Notes: generated by a model from the letters alone, not told the origin. Shown: positions 52,296 through 61,408, counted from the stretch's first letter. The stretch: DNA of 64,000 nucleotides from JADHOX01 sp038120515 (GCA_038120515.1 JAYOLW010000002.1:53855-117854); one strand, 5' to 3'. Made by a program: numbers and translations.

Positions 52296-53948
52296 ATGCC
52301 TTTAAATATTAATGTTCCTGAAACAAAAATCTTAAAACCTAAAATTACTATTCTTGGTATTGGAGGAGCGGGTGGAAATGCTGTTAATAACATGATGCAA
52401 CTTGGTCTTCAAGGGGTTAGTTTTGCTGTTGCAAATACTGATGCTCAAAGCCTTGAAAATTCTTTTTGTGAAACAAAAATACAACTGGGAGAAAATCTAA
52501 CAAAAGGATTAGGTGCAGGATCTTGTCCAGAAGTAGGAGCAAAATCGGCTGAAGAATCACTAAGTGATATTATGTCTGTAGTTTCAAGTAGCAATATGGT
52601 TTTTATTACTGCTGGAATGGGTGGAGGAACTGGTACTGGCGCTGCTCCAATTATTGCCAAAGCATGCAGAGAGCAAAATATTTTGACGGTTGGTGTTGTT
52701 ACCAAACCATTCCATTTTGAGGGTGCTTATAGAATGGAAGCAGCAGAAAAAGGTGCTGAAGAATTGTATAATTCTGTAGATACTTTGATTGTTATTCCTA
52801 ACCAAAATCTTTTTCACAAAGCAACTGAAAAAACTACTTTTGCCGAGGCATTTAACATGGTTGATAATGTTTTATATTCTGGAATTAAAGCAATTACTGA
52901 TTTGATGACAATGCCAGGATTGATAAATTTAGATTTCGCTGACATTAGAACCATTATGGGTAATATGGGCAAAGCAATGATGGGAACAGGCGAATCAGGT
53001 GGTGAGAAACGTGCGCTTGAAGCAGCGGAAGCGGCAATCTCTAATCCTTTATTAGATAACGCATCTATGAAGGGAGCTAGTGGTGTTTTAATAAATATCT
53101 CTGGTGGACTTGATATGACACTATTTGAAGCTGATGAGGCCGCACAAAGAATTAAAGATGAGGTTGATTCATCTGCAAATATTATTTTTGGTTCAACTTT
53201 TGATAAAAGCCTTGATGGACAAATTAGGGTGTCAGTTGTAGCTACTGGTATTTGTGGTTCTGAAAACAAGGATGCTAAAAATGCACAAAAACCTAAACAA
53301 ATATTATTTCCAAAGACTCAGCAAGCACAGGTCAAAAACACCAATGTTACGCACATTAAAGAACCTGCAGTAAGTAATAATGTTTTTATTCCTCCTGCAC
53401 CTGTTGAGCCTGTAAATCCTGTTGAGGTTCAAGCAGTAAATACTGATAATAATTATTACCGAAGTGATAATTATGCAGCAGAAGTAGAAGCTAATTTAGG
53501 TGTTAACTCTAATACATCTACCGCGGTAAATATTGGAAATAAAATTCAATATAATCAGGCAAATCTGGGCTATACCCAAAATACTCAATATCAACAAACT
53601 GACGTTAATACAGCGGTGAATATTAAAACAAATGAAACTGAATCAGTAGTAAATAATAGCAATGCTGCAAATACAAATTTCGGTGATGAGGTTTTAAATA
53701 ATCATTCTGCTCATCCTTCTAGAACATCAGCTATGGAAGCTGATAAATTAGCTGGGAAAAAGTCTTTAGGTAATTTGTTTAATTTCTTTAAAGAAAGTAT
53801 TAACTTTAATGAATTTAGCACTAAAGAAGATAGTTTTGGATCTGAAGTATCAGAAAATGCTAATTCTAATTCTGGATTATCAATTAGCGACGATATGCTA
53901 AATGTACCAACCTTTATGCGTAAAAACGACAATAAAAATAACAATTAA
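52296..53948 (+). CDS. ftsZ: Cell-division protein FtsZ
   Basis: Tubulin-like GTPase that forms the Z ring. The 550-aa protein has the GTP-binding GIGGAGGNAVNNMM at about 21-34 and the tubulin signature GGGTGTG at 109-115. NLDFADIRTIMGNMGKAMMGTGES is also conserved. The GTPase core ends near residue 320. A long linker (about 320-530) rich in Asn, Thr, Gln and Val follows. The end DDMLNVPTFMRKNDNK is the conserved C-terminal peptide that binds FtsA. The long linker is normal for alphaproteobacteria. Its stop overlaps the convergent gshB stop by 4 bases. Confidence 0.98.
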   Translation: MPLNINVPETKILKPKITILGIGGAGGNAVNNMMQLGLQGVSFAVANTDAQSLENSFCETKIQLGENLTKGLGAGSCPEVGAKSAEESLSDIMSVVSSSNMVFITAGMGGGTGTGAAPIIAKACREQNILTVGVVTKPFHFEGAYRMEAAEKGAEELYNSVDTLIVIPNQNLFHKATEKTTFAEAFNMVDNVLYSGIKAITDLMTMPGLINLDFADIRTIMGNMGKAMMGTGESGGEKRALEAAEAAISNPLLDNASMKGASGVLINISGGLDMTLFEADEAAQRIKDEVDSSANIIFGSTFDKSLDGQIRVSVVATGICGSENKDAKNAQKPKQILFPKTQQAQVKNTNVTHIKEPAVSNNVFIPPAPVEPVNPVEVQAVNTDNNYYRSDNYAAEVEANLGVNSNTSTAVNIGNKIQYNQANLGYTQNTQYQQTDVNTAVNIKTNETESVVNNSNAANTNFGDEVLNNHSAHPSRTSAMEADKLAGKKSLGNLFNFFKESINFNEFSTKEDSFGSEVSENANSNSGLSISDDMLNVPTFMRKNDNKNNN

Positions 53949-54917
53949 TTTTTAATTTCGTTCTTTATTATTGTGATTTGATCCCAAATTTTCTGGCTGA
54001 GATTTTCTTGCATTTGACGTGATGCATTAATAATACCTGTTGGCGATGTTACATTGATTTCTGTTAAGTAATCGCCAATAAAGTCGAGTCCAACAAAATA
54101 GAGACCATTTTTACTAGCGTAATTAGCAATTTTTGTACTGATTTCTTTTTGTTTATCGCTGAGTTCAGTATATGCCTCATTTCCACCAGCACAAAAATTT
54201 GCAGTAATGCTGTTTTTAGATGGAACTCTAAGAACCTGTCCTATAATTTTGTTACCACAAAGTAAAACTCTTGTATCACCTTTTGTGACATTAGGTAAAA
54301 ATTCTTGAATAATAATAGGCATTTGAGTTTCAGATTGAAGGTTTGTAATTTCAGCCTCCCGATTTTTATCAGTTGCAGATAATAATTTTACTCCCCTGCC
54401 TCCACAAAGATTAATAGGTTTAATTACGGCTTGTTTTTGCTTATCTAAAAACTCTAAAATTTGTTCGGTATTTTTTGAGATAAGGGTTTTTGGCATAAAT
54501 TCAGCAAATTCATGTGTAAATATCTTCTCAGAGTGAGTTACTATACTTAATGGGTTATTGATAAATAAAGGGCCTTTAACAAGACTTAAAATTTGGCAAT
54601 TAATAACATNNNNNNNNNNTTTCGAGAAAATGCGTTGTGGTGATGTAATGCATATCAAAAGGCGGGTCTTGTCTAATGAATATAATATCAAAATCATTAA
54701 GTGTTCTGTAAGATGAATTTCCTAATTTTAATTCACTATTATCAAAGCTTATTTCTGTGACTAAAGTATAAACATCGTGAGCTTTTACGAAAAGATTCTC
54801 TGGATAACTAATAAATATCTTAAAGCCACGTGAAGAGGCCTCTTTAGCAAGCTCAATTGAAGAATCACTCGCAAGTTTAAGTTTTTCTATTGGATCTATT
54901 TGAAACAGAATGTGCAT
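53945..54917 (-). CDS. gshB: Glutathione synthetase, interrupted by an assembly gap
   Basis: ATP-grasp enzyme joining gamma-Glu-Cys and Gly. N-terminal part (54917 to about 54621): MHILFQIDPIEKLKLASDSS and DIIFIRQDPPFDMHYITTTHFLE. C-terminal part (about 54607 to 53945): KGPLFINNPLSIV, AVIKPINLCGGRGV, NVTKGDTRVLLCGNKIIGQVLR, FVGLDFIGDYLTEINVTSPTG. Both match GshB. The two parts are in different frames because 10 Ns at 54610-54619 lie between them. A gap size divisible by three would restore one frame, so I read this as a gap-size artefact and not a pseudogene. About 10 residues more than expected separate the two halves. Confidence 0.9.
54610..54619. other. Assembly gap (10 N) inside gshB
   Basis: Ten undetermined bases. 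Unlike the ispG gap, this length does not preserve the frame of the gene, so the true distance is probably different (a multiple of 3). Confidence 0.98.
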
Positions 54918-54934
54918 AATATTGAATTAAGAAC

Positions 54935-55276
54935 TTAAAGTGCAAAAGAACTACCGCAGCCACAACTTGATGATGCATTAGGATTTGTAAGTTTAAAAAA
55001 ACTACCACCAAGCTCATCAACAAATTCAACTTCTCCACCCTTTACCAGCTCATGCGAGGTTTCATCAATTGCTAAAAATACTTTTTCATTTTTAATTAAG
55101 GTAAGATCATCAGCTTGCAAATTTGAATCAAAGTCAAAATGAGATTGAAAACCATTACAGCCCCCAGAACTTATTGAGATTCGAAGAAACACATTATTAT
55201 CATTTGAGTTTTCCATTAGAAATTTAATTCTTTCCTCAGCTGCGTTTGTTATAGTAATTTGACAAGACTCGTGCAT
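54935..55276 (-). CDS. A-type iron-sulfur carrier (ErpA/IscA family)
   Basis: 113 aa. ITNAAEERIKFLMEN at the N-terminus, LRISISSGGCNGFQSHFDFD with the first Cys, and the C-terminal SSCGCGSSF with the two other cluster-binding cysteines give the A-type signature C-x(n)-C-G-C. It delivers Fe-S clusters to apoproteins such as IspG, which is also encoded here. It could be ErpA, IscA or SufA; no isc or suf neighbours decide this. 17 bases upstream of gshB on the same strand, divergent from dgt. Confidence 0.9.
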   Translation of the reverse strand: MHESCQITITNAAEERIKFLMENSNDNNVFLRISISSGGCNGFQSHFDFDSNLQADDLTLIKNEKVFLAIDETSHELVKGGEVEFVDELGGSFFKLTNPNASSSCGCGSSFAL

Positions 55277-55335
55277 TTTATGATTTCTATTTAACAGAAT
55301 TTATATTAACATAATTTTATACTATATAAATAGTC

Positions 55336-56463
55336 ATGTTAAAATTATATGCAACAAAACCAGATCAATCTAAAGGTAGGATTTTTAGTGAATCTGATAC
55401 AAACAGAAATCCTTTTCAAAGAGATCGCGATCGAATAATTCATAGTGCAAGTTTTAGAAGGCTTGAATACAAAACTCAAGTATTTGTAAATTCAGAAGGC
55501 GATCATTTTCGGACAAGGCTAACACATTCATTGGAAGTTTCGCAAATCGCCAGGGGAATAGCTTGGAGATTAGGATTAAATATTGATCTTACTGAGGCAT
55601 TAGCATTGGCTCATGATATTGGGCATCCACCTTTTGGACATGCTGGAGAGGATGTTTTAAATGAATTGATGCTTAAAGATGGCGGCTTTAATCATAATGA
55701 ATATGTAATTAAATTATTATGTCGTTTAGAGCATAAATATGTTAAATTTAAGGGTCTAAATTTAACATTTGAGACTATAGAAGGAATCATTAAGCATAAT
55801 GGACCAATTTTAAATCCATCACCATTTATTCAAGCTATTGCAGATGAAAGGAATATGCCGCTTGATAATTATCCATCACTTGAGGCACAAATTGCATCTT
55901 TGTCAGATGATATAGCATATAATAATCATGATATTGATGATGGTTTTAGAGCTTCTATACTAAAAATGGAGGACTTTAAGGAAGTGCCAAATTTTTATAA
56001 TTATATGAAAGAGCTAAAAGTTTCCAATCCAGATATTCCAAGATCAGTATTGGTGCATGAAACATTAAGAAGGATTTATACCAGAATGATCAATGATTTA
56101 GTAGATAATACAAAAAATAACTTAAAAGAATATCAGATTAATTCTCTTGTAGATGTTCAAAATCATGGTGGTTTCCTGGCCGGATTTAGTCCAGAAGTAC
56201 AGGCAGAGCTTAATATGACACGAAAAATTTTACATAGTAAGCTTTATAAACATCAGTCAATTGAGGCAATGTGTGAAAATGCTAAAATAATAATTCAGAA
56301 ATTATTTAATTTCTATTTTGAAAATCCAGAAGCATTTGCCAAAATTGCCGAAATAAAAATCGCTGGGCTAAATGATAGTAAATTAAAAATATTAATTTGT
56401 GACTATATTGCTGGTATGACAGATCGTTTTGCTGAAAAACAAGCACAATTATTATTTAGATAA
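55336..56463 (+). CDS. dgt: Deoxyguanosinetriphosphate triphosphohydrolase-like protein (HD domain)
   Basis: Hydrolyses dNTPs to the nucleoside and triphosphate. 375 aa. NPFQRDRDRIIHSASFRRLEYKTQVFVNSEGDHFRTRLTHSLEV with the first His, ALAHDIGHPPFGHAGE with the HD metal site, GFNHNEY and SLSDDIAYNNHDIDDG are the hallmarks of the dNTPase-like family (type 2 or 3). The stop codon at 56461-56463 is immediately followed by the rlmH ATG. Confidence 0.95.
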   Translation: MLKLYATKPDQSKGRIFSESDTNRNPFQRDRDRIIHSASFRRLEYKTQVFVNSEGDHFRTRLTHSLEVSQIARGIAWRLGLNIDLTEALALAHDIGHPPFGHAGEDVLNELMLKDGGFNHNEYVIKLLCRLEHKYVKFKGLNLTFETIEGIIKHNGPILNPSPFIQAIADERNMPLDNYPSLEAQIASLSDDIAYNNHDIDDGFRASILKMEDFKEVPNFYNYMKELKVSNPDIPRSVLVHETLRRIYTRMINDLVDNTKNNLKEYQINSLVDVQNHGGFLAGFSPEVQAELNMTRKILHSKLYKHQSIEAMCENAKIIIQKLFNFYFENPEAFAKIAEIKIAGLNDSKLKILICDYIAGMTDRFAEKQAQLLFR

Positions 56464-56913
56464 ATGCAGTTAAATATTTATACCTTTACCAAAAATATAG
56501 AATTTGCAGAAAATATCTTAGATTATCAAAAGCGACTCCAAATCAAAACAATTTTAACTAAATTAAAACCAAGTAGTAGAGAGGAGGGCGAAATTGCAAA
56601 ACAAGAAGAGGCTAATTTATTCTTATCAAAAAGAAATCCGAAAAATGAGCTAGTTATATTAGATGAGAAAGGGCTATTATTTAATAGTGTTGAATTTGCT
56701 GGCTGGCTTGATCAAATGATTACATATAATGGTAACGTAGATTTCTTAATTGGTGGAGCTTTTGGAATTGATGATTCAGTAAAAAAAGTTGCAAATCATA
56801 AAATATCGCTTTCTAAGCTAACATTTCCGCATAAATTTGTGCCAATGTTATTGTTGGAACAGCTCTATCGAGCAATTTCAATTAATCAAAACCATCCCTA
56901 TCACAAGAGTTAA
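56464..56913 (+). CDS. rlmH: 23S rRNA (pseudouridine-1915-N3)-methyltransferase RlmH
   Basis: SPOUT-class methyltransferase acting on 70S ribosomes. The 149-aa product shows KQEEANLFL, ELVILDEKGLLFNSVEFAGWL, DFLIGGAFGIDDSVKK (SAM knot) and KLTFPHKFVPMLLLEQLYRAISINQNHPYHKS, which is the conserved C-terminal end of RlmH. It starts directly after the dgt stop codon. Confidence 0.96.
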   Translation: MQLNIYTFTKNIEFAENILDYQKRLQIKTILTKLKPSSREEGEIAKQEEANLFLSKRNPKNELVILDEKGLLFNSVEFAGWLDQMITYNGNVDFLIGGAFGIDDSVKKVANHKISLSKLTFPHKFVPMLLLEQLYRAISINQNHPYHKS

Positions 56914-56968
56914 TTTCTAACTTGTTAAATAGCGTTAATAATTTAGCTTGATACAAAAAATTATTATT

Positions 56969-58369
56969 ATGACTAAGCCGATATATATTTTTGCCTTAAT
57001 ATTTTTATTTAAATCAATTGCATATGCAAATAGTGATGTTGGTTCTGAAGTTATTTACAAACAGCAAACGGTTAGTGATATTCAAGAGGCTATTCAACTT
57101 GAAAACAGGTTTAAAGAACTTAATACGCCCTTGCTGAGAATTTATGAAGAAGGTTTGGCCTATTTAAAAGCAAAGGATATTTCCAATACCAAAATAAAAA
57201 TGCAGGTGCAGGAAATTAATAATCAAAATCTTAGTGCTTTTGAAGAAAACATGGCATTAGAGCAATTATTATATGATTCTGCAAATAATCTTATCAACAC
57301 TATATCAAGGGAATTTGGTGAAAAGAAATTATCAGAATTTTATTCCGCTGAATTTCTACAAAATATCAAACTGAAACCAGTTTTAATTGACGAAGAGAAG
57401 CTTACAGCTCTTCTAAAATATGCAAAAGAGAATATTGGCGAAACTGAACAGCTTTCAGTTAAAAAAGCATATAAAGAATACTTACCATATCTTGACTCAC
57501 AAGATTTTTCATCAAAAGATTTATCAAAGCTTAGTTTTGATGGCGTGCCAATCTGGTCAAGTAAATTTGCAAGATCATCAATTAAGCATAACTCTCTCTG
57601 CGTTTGTAGCGATATCGATCTTACAGCAGCGGATATTACTGCGACTATGATTACAAGATGTAAGGCATGTGATCAGAAAAATAATATTTTAAAGTTAGCT
57701 GATGCCAAAAATCAAAAACTTTTCTGCAATGGCTTAAAAGCAGAACGAACCAAGTTTGCTTTAGGCGAAATCGATATAAGCCAATCTGATTTTGGTTATG
57801 CAAATTTAAAAAACTCAAGTTGGACTGGTGATATTAATGCTGTTGCCTCAAACTTTCATTATGCCAATTTTTCGGGAGCTTTCATTGAAAATTTTAGCTG
57901 TAATGAATGTAAATTTACTTCTGTAAATCTTACTTCAATTAAAATATTAGGTTTCTTGAACTTAATAAAAGCCGAGGTTGAAGACAGGGTAATGTTAGAT
58001 TTATCTGAGCAAAATAATATTTATTTTGATACAAATGATTATAGTAAAATTCCAAATTATACAAAAGTTGGTGATAAAAGATATCCAATAATTCTTAATG
58101 GCGTTAATTATAAATATAATCTTTCTGGCATGGATTTATCGAATAAATATCTAAGAATTATATCTGATGAAAATGTTTATTTCGATGGCGCCAATTTCTC
58201 AAATACCATTCTTGAAAATTCTTATATTCAGAGTTCTTCAATGCAAAATGTAAATTTTAATTCAGCAAGGTTTGTAAATAGTAATATTACTGCAAAACTA
58301 AAAGGATCAAGCTTTGAAAATGCTAAAAAAGATGGTGAGTCCAAGATAGTCAATATATCGACCAAGTAA
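56969..58369 (+). CDS. Secreted pentapeptide-repeat protein with a Cys-rich segment
   Basis: 466 aa from ATG 56969 (MTKPIYIFALIFLFKSIAYA), a clear Sec signal peptide cleaved near AYA; a TTG 21 bases upstream is less likely. Residues about 20-190 look helical. A Cys-rich segment follows: SLCVCSDIDLTAADI and TRCKACDQ (CxC and CxxC), then LFCNGLKA and later NFSCNECKF. Interspersed and after it are pentapeptide-type repeats (IDISQSDFGYANLKNSSW, FHYANFSGAFIENFS, VYFDGANFSNTILENSYI) that would build a right-handed beta helix. No family assignment beyond that. It would act in the periplasm, at the surface or outside the cell (inference). The next gene is the ankyrin/U-box-like protein. Confidence 0.8.
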   Translation: MTKPIYIFALIFLFKSIAYANSDVGSEVIYKQQTVSDIQEAIQLENRFKELNTPLLRIYEEGLAYLKAKDISNTKIKMQVQEINNQNLSAFEENMALEQLLYDSANNLINTISREFGEKKLSEFYSAEFLQNIKLKPVLIDEEKLTALLKYAKENIGETEQLSVKKAYKEYLPYLDSQDFSSKDLSKLSFDGVPIWSSKFARSSIKHNSLCVCSDIDLTAADITATMITRCKACDQKNNILKLADAKNQKLFCNGLKAERTKFALGEIDISQSDFGYANLKNSSWTGDINAVASNFHYANFSGAFIENFSCNECKFTSVNLTSIKILGFLNLIKAEVEDRVMLDLSEQNNIYFDTNDYSKIPNYTKVGDKRYPIILNGVNYKYNLSGMDLSNKYLRIISDENVYFDGANFSNTILENSYIQSSSMQNVNFNSARFVNSNITAKLKGSSFENAKKDGESKIVNISTK

Positions 58370-58452
58370 GGTCACGTCTGCATTCTTAGATATTTTCTGT
58401 TGTTTCATCAGTAAAAACATGTTAATAATTACGCACAAATTTTTTTGAGATT

Positions 58453-59904
58453 ATGAGAGCGCTGACTAGCTATTTAGCATTTACATCTTCTTTTTTTGGT
58501 CAAGATACAAAATCTGGGACTGAGATTGTTAAAAGTAATTTGCCTTTTTCACGACCATATGAGCCTATTTGTTATGATCATACTTTCGCGACTTATGACC
58601 AATCTGAGCCAGATGATTGGTGTTATGAAACATCTAATGATTATCTTTCTGAGCAGCATCCTGTTTATTTAGAGCACCTAGAATCTAACCAAATATATAC
58701 ATGCAACAGTTATGAAGTGCAAAAACTAGTTGATCAAGGGGTTGATCTTAACTCTGTAGAATATGAAGGTTTTCCTATTCTTTATCATGCTGTAAAAAAT
58801 GGCTATTCATCAATAGTTAAAATGTTGTTAAATGCCGGAGCCTCCTCTGATTTTATAAGGCCTAATTCTAGCGATTTGTTAAATTCGTCTGCTGAACAAC
58901 GTCATCTTTACATTAAGGCGGCAAAAAAAGGGGGCTATTCAGAAAACATTTTGTTAAAAGAGGGAGCAGGTTTGTTACATATAACTGCTTTAAATGGACA
59001 TTATTTCACTACTAAGGAGTTAATCTTAGCTCATCCATCGACACAAAAACCAAATCCTTTAATAGAATTGTTTATTTATTCAAATCGAGTAAATCAAATA
59101 AAGCAAATGGTTGATGTTAAAGATAGTCATGGAACTACACCATTAATTATTGCTGCAGATTTAGGTCATAAAGATATTGTAAAAATCTTGATAGATTTCA
59201 GGGCCGATAAAAATCATATTGATGGAAATGGTTGGTCAGCTCGAACTATTGTTGATCACCACCTTTTAAAAAAAGATGAATCTGAAACACTAAATTATCG
59301 AGATATTGTCAATTTATTTGATAATTACACTGGTGAGTTGACATATTATGTCCCAAATTACGAATCATTGAAAAGATATCTTATAACTGCTTATTTAGGG
59401 CTTTATCTATGGTTTAATCTTTATAGATTATTTAAAGGTAATAAAGTTTCAACAAATGAAAAGCTAGATCAAATTAAAGAACGGGGCCCCTTATCTGCAG
59501 AAGAAATAGAATTGCTGAAAGAAAAGCTACCTTTCGTTTGTGCAATTAGTCACGAGGAATTGACCAGTAGTGATGAAATTTATTGTGTTGAAGATATCAA
59601 AACTTTATATGAGAAAACAGCATTAGTTAGTTGGATTACGCGAACAGAAAAGTTTTCAGATGATAGAAATGATATAACATTTATTAATCCTATTACTAAC
59701 CAAAGGGTTTCAATAAATAGGGTTTTTGATGCTACAATATCATTACATAAGTTTTTAGAATCAGAAGAAGGTCTTGATCAATCTCAGTCTCAAGCAGCAT
59801 CGGCAGATGAGCAAGAAGCCGATCCATTAGCTGCTGCTGCTAATCCCTTCGCGGCAATGGTAAGTCGTCAAAGACAAATGCGAGCTTCTGGTAAATCTCT
59901 ATAG
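58453..59904 (+). CDS. Ankyrin-repeat protein with a U-box-like domain (candidate E3 ligase effector)
   Basis: 483 aa. Ankyrin repeats: about 80-132 (EYEGFPILYHAVKNGYSSIV then KMLLNAGAS), 170-195 (GAGLLHITALNGHYFTTKEL), and 222-258 (DSHGTTPLIIAADLGHKDIV then KILIDFRADKN). A hydrophobic segment at about 308-326 (RYLITAYLGLYLWFNLYRLF) may be a membrane helix. At about 360-432 the sequence follows the U-box pattern: FVCAISHEEL, YEKTALVSWI, INPITNQRVSINRVFDATI, comparable to cPIs…eL / Ye+..I..Wl / cPiT+q.l..N..l. The tail is Ala/Gln-rich. No standard signal peptide. Convergent with truA at 0 bases. A eukaryote-like combination, so a host-directed role is likely but inferred. Confidence 0.75.
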   Translation: MRALTSYLAFTSSFFGQDTKSGTEIVKSNLPFSRPYEPICYDHTFATYDQSEPDDWCYETSNDYLSEQHPVYLEHLESNQIYTCNSYEVQKLVDQGVDLNSVEYEGFPILYHAVKNGYSSIVKMLLNAGASSDFIRPNSSDLLNSSAEQRHLYIKAAKKGGYSENILLKEGAGLLHITALNGHYFTTKELILAHPSTQKPNPLIELFIYSNRVNQIKQMVDVKDSHGTTPLIIAADLGHKDIVKILIDFRADKNHIDGNGWSARTIVDHHLLKKDESETLNYRDIVNLFDNYTGELTYYVPNYESLKRYLITAYLGLYLWFNLYRLFKGNKVSTNEKLDQIKERGPLSAEEIELLKEKLPFVCAISHEELTSSDEIYCVEDIKTLYEKTALVSWITRTEKFSDDRNDITFINPITNQRVSINRVFDATISLHKFLESEEGLDQSQSQAASADEQEADPLAAAANPFAAMVSRQRQMRASGKSL

Positions 59905-60648
59905 TTAAAACAAAACTTGTTCTAAAAATAATCCTGCAGCAGGTGCGGTTCTGCCGGCTTTAGTCCTATCTTTTGCTTGAATTATCTCTGTTATTGCATT
60001 AGGCGCTATTTTGCCAAGACCAACCTCAACAAGGGTGCCTGTGATTATTCTGACCATATTATGGACAAAGGCATTGCCTTTTACGTGAATTATTATCAAA
60101 TCATTGGTTTTTGAGATTTGGATATAGTCAATTTGTCTTATAGCATGTTTTGCTTGGCAACCGCTTGCTCTAAAACTTTCGAAATCATGCTCTCCTTCGA
60201 AATATTGAGCGGCCTGCTGCATAGCATTTAAGTCCAGTTCAGTTTTTATATGCCAAACTCTATTTTGCATAAGAGGCGAATTTGTTCTGCGGTTTAAAAT
60301 TTGATATCTATAAATTTTTCCCTTACTGGATCTTCTGGCGTCAAAATTTTCGTCAACAATGTCACAATTAATAACGGTTATTTGTTCTGTTTTTAGATAT
60401 GAATTTATCGCTTCAATCATTTGATAAGGTTTTAATTCTTTATTCAGTTCAAAATGAACAATTTGACCTTCTGCATGAACACCGCTATCAGTTCTGCCTG
60501 CACAAGTTAATGAAATTGATTCACGTGAAACATTATAAATTGCATCAATTAATGCGCTGGCAATAGTTTTGATATCATCTTGAATTTGAAAGCCTGCATA
60601 TCCAGTGCCATCATATTCAATAGTTAGTTTATATCTGGTTAAGGGCAT
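59905..60648 (-). CDS. truA: tRNA pseudouridine(38-40) synthase TruA
   Basis: 247 aa from ATG 60648 (MPLTRYKLTIEYDGTGYAGFQ), where the family begins; longer upstream frames are antisense-like extensions into cysQ. CAGRTDSGVHAEGQIVHFE holds the catalytic Asp, and GKIYRYQILNRR, ALDFE-type EGEHDFESFRASGCQ, IHVKGNAFVHNMVRIITGTLVEVG and AGRTAPAAGLFLEQV are all typical. The start overlaps the end of cysQ by 20 bases. It contains a parS-like sequence. Confidence 0.96.
   Translation of the reverse strand: MPLTRYKLTIEYDGTGYAGFQIQDDIKTIASALIDAIYNVSRESISLTCAGRTDSGVHAEGQIVHFELNKELKPYQMIEAINSYLKTEQITVINCDIVDENFDARRSSKGKIYRYQILNRRTNSPLMQNRVWHIKTELDLNAMQQAAQYFEGEHDFESFRASGCQAKHAIRQIDYIQISKTNDLIIIHVKGNAFVHNMVRIITGTLVEVGLGKIAPNAITEIIQAKDRTKAGRTAPAAGLFLEQVLF
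60517..60532. promoter_or_regulatory. parS-like site (15/16) inside truA
   Basis: TGATTCACGTGAAACA differs from the exact parS by one base (third position). It falls in truA codons for N-V-S-R-E-S. It lies about 17-19 kb from the two exact sites. One mismatch at an outer position is still often bound by ParB, but this is not shown here. Confidence 0.55.
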
Positions 60649-61408
60649 TAATACATTTTCTAAAATGATTAAAATCTGATGCTGCAATAAAATGCTCACA
60701 TTTAAAATCATGATTGTCATATAGCATTTCCTGCTCCTCAAGGTTTAGGAATAGGCCTCCAGCTGTTTTTACTATTAAATCTGGAGGTGCAATATCCCAA
60801 CTATTTATAGAATTGAAATAAGGTATTAGATTTGCTTCACCTCGAGCAAGTAGACAAAATTTATAACTACTTGCAGCATGGTGATATTCATAATCAAGTT
60901 GTTTTATTTTTTCAAAGATAGGTTTTTTATGTAATCTATTACTTACATATATTTTGTGAGGAGTATTATTGTTGATTGTAATGATTTGTTTATTACCATT
61001 AATAATTAAATAGGATTTCTTATTATCACTATAATAAAGCTCATCGCGTGCTGGGTTATAAATTGCTGCAAACACAGGCCGTTTATTTTCAATCAAGGCT
61101 ATCTGAGATACAAAGTCAGGACTCTGTTTAATAAATGCTTCAGTGCCATCAATTGGGTCGATCAGAAAATATTTATTTTGAAAATTGGCTTGGTTAGATT
61201 CAGCATTATTTTCTTCAGAGATGATAGGAATTTCTGGGTGAATCTTTGCAAGTTCTGTAATATAAATTTCATTAGCGGCAATATCTGCATCTGATACAGG
61301 AGAGTTATCGGATTTCTGTGTTATATTAAGTTTGTTGGCTTTTTGATATGCCAATGCTGTTTGTCCGGCCTTAATAACAATTTCTAAAATAGCTTCTATA
61401 TTAAGCAT
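60629..61408 (-). CDS. cysQ: 3'(2'),5'-bisphosphate nucleotidase CysQ-like (inositol monophosphatase superfamily)
   Basis: 259 aa. Metal and substrate motifs of the superfamily: SPVSDADIAANEIYI, PIISEENNAES, FLIDPIDGTEAFIKQSPDFVSQIALIE and SINSWDIAPPDLIVKTAGG. Segments such as GTEAFIKQ and AAIYNPARDELYYS, and SSYKFCLLARGEANLIPYF, favour CysQ over SuhB. It would hydrolyse pAp to AMP. Operon with truA (20-base overlap). The 158 bases to the divergent ribF hold no gene. Confidence 0.88.
   Translation of the reverse strand: MLNIEAILEIVIKAGQTALAYQKANKLNITQKSDNSPVSDADIAANEIYITELAKIHPEIPIISEENNAESNQANFQNKYFLIDPIDGTEAFIKQSPDFVSQIALIENKRPVFAAIYNPARDELYYSDNKKSYLIINGNKQIITINNNTPHKIYVSNRLHKKPIFEKIKQLDYEYHHAASSYKFCLLARGEANLIPYFNSINSWDIAPPDLIVKTAGGLFLNLEEQEMLYDNHDFKCEHFIAASDFNHFRKCINALNQI

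Noticed and set aside
52445..53269. Long minus-strand frames within ftsZ
   Set aside because: They are antisense shadows of the conserved FtsZ core and show no family features of their own.
53945..54917. gshB as a frameshifted pseudogene
   Set aside because: The only frame change coincides exactly with the 10-N gap, while all catalytic motifs on both sides are intact.
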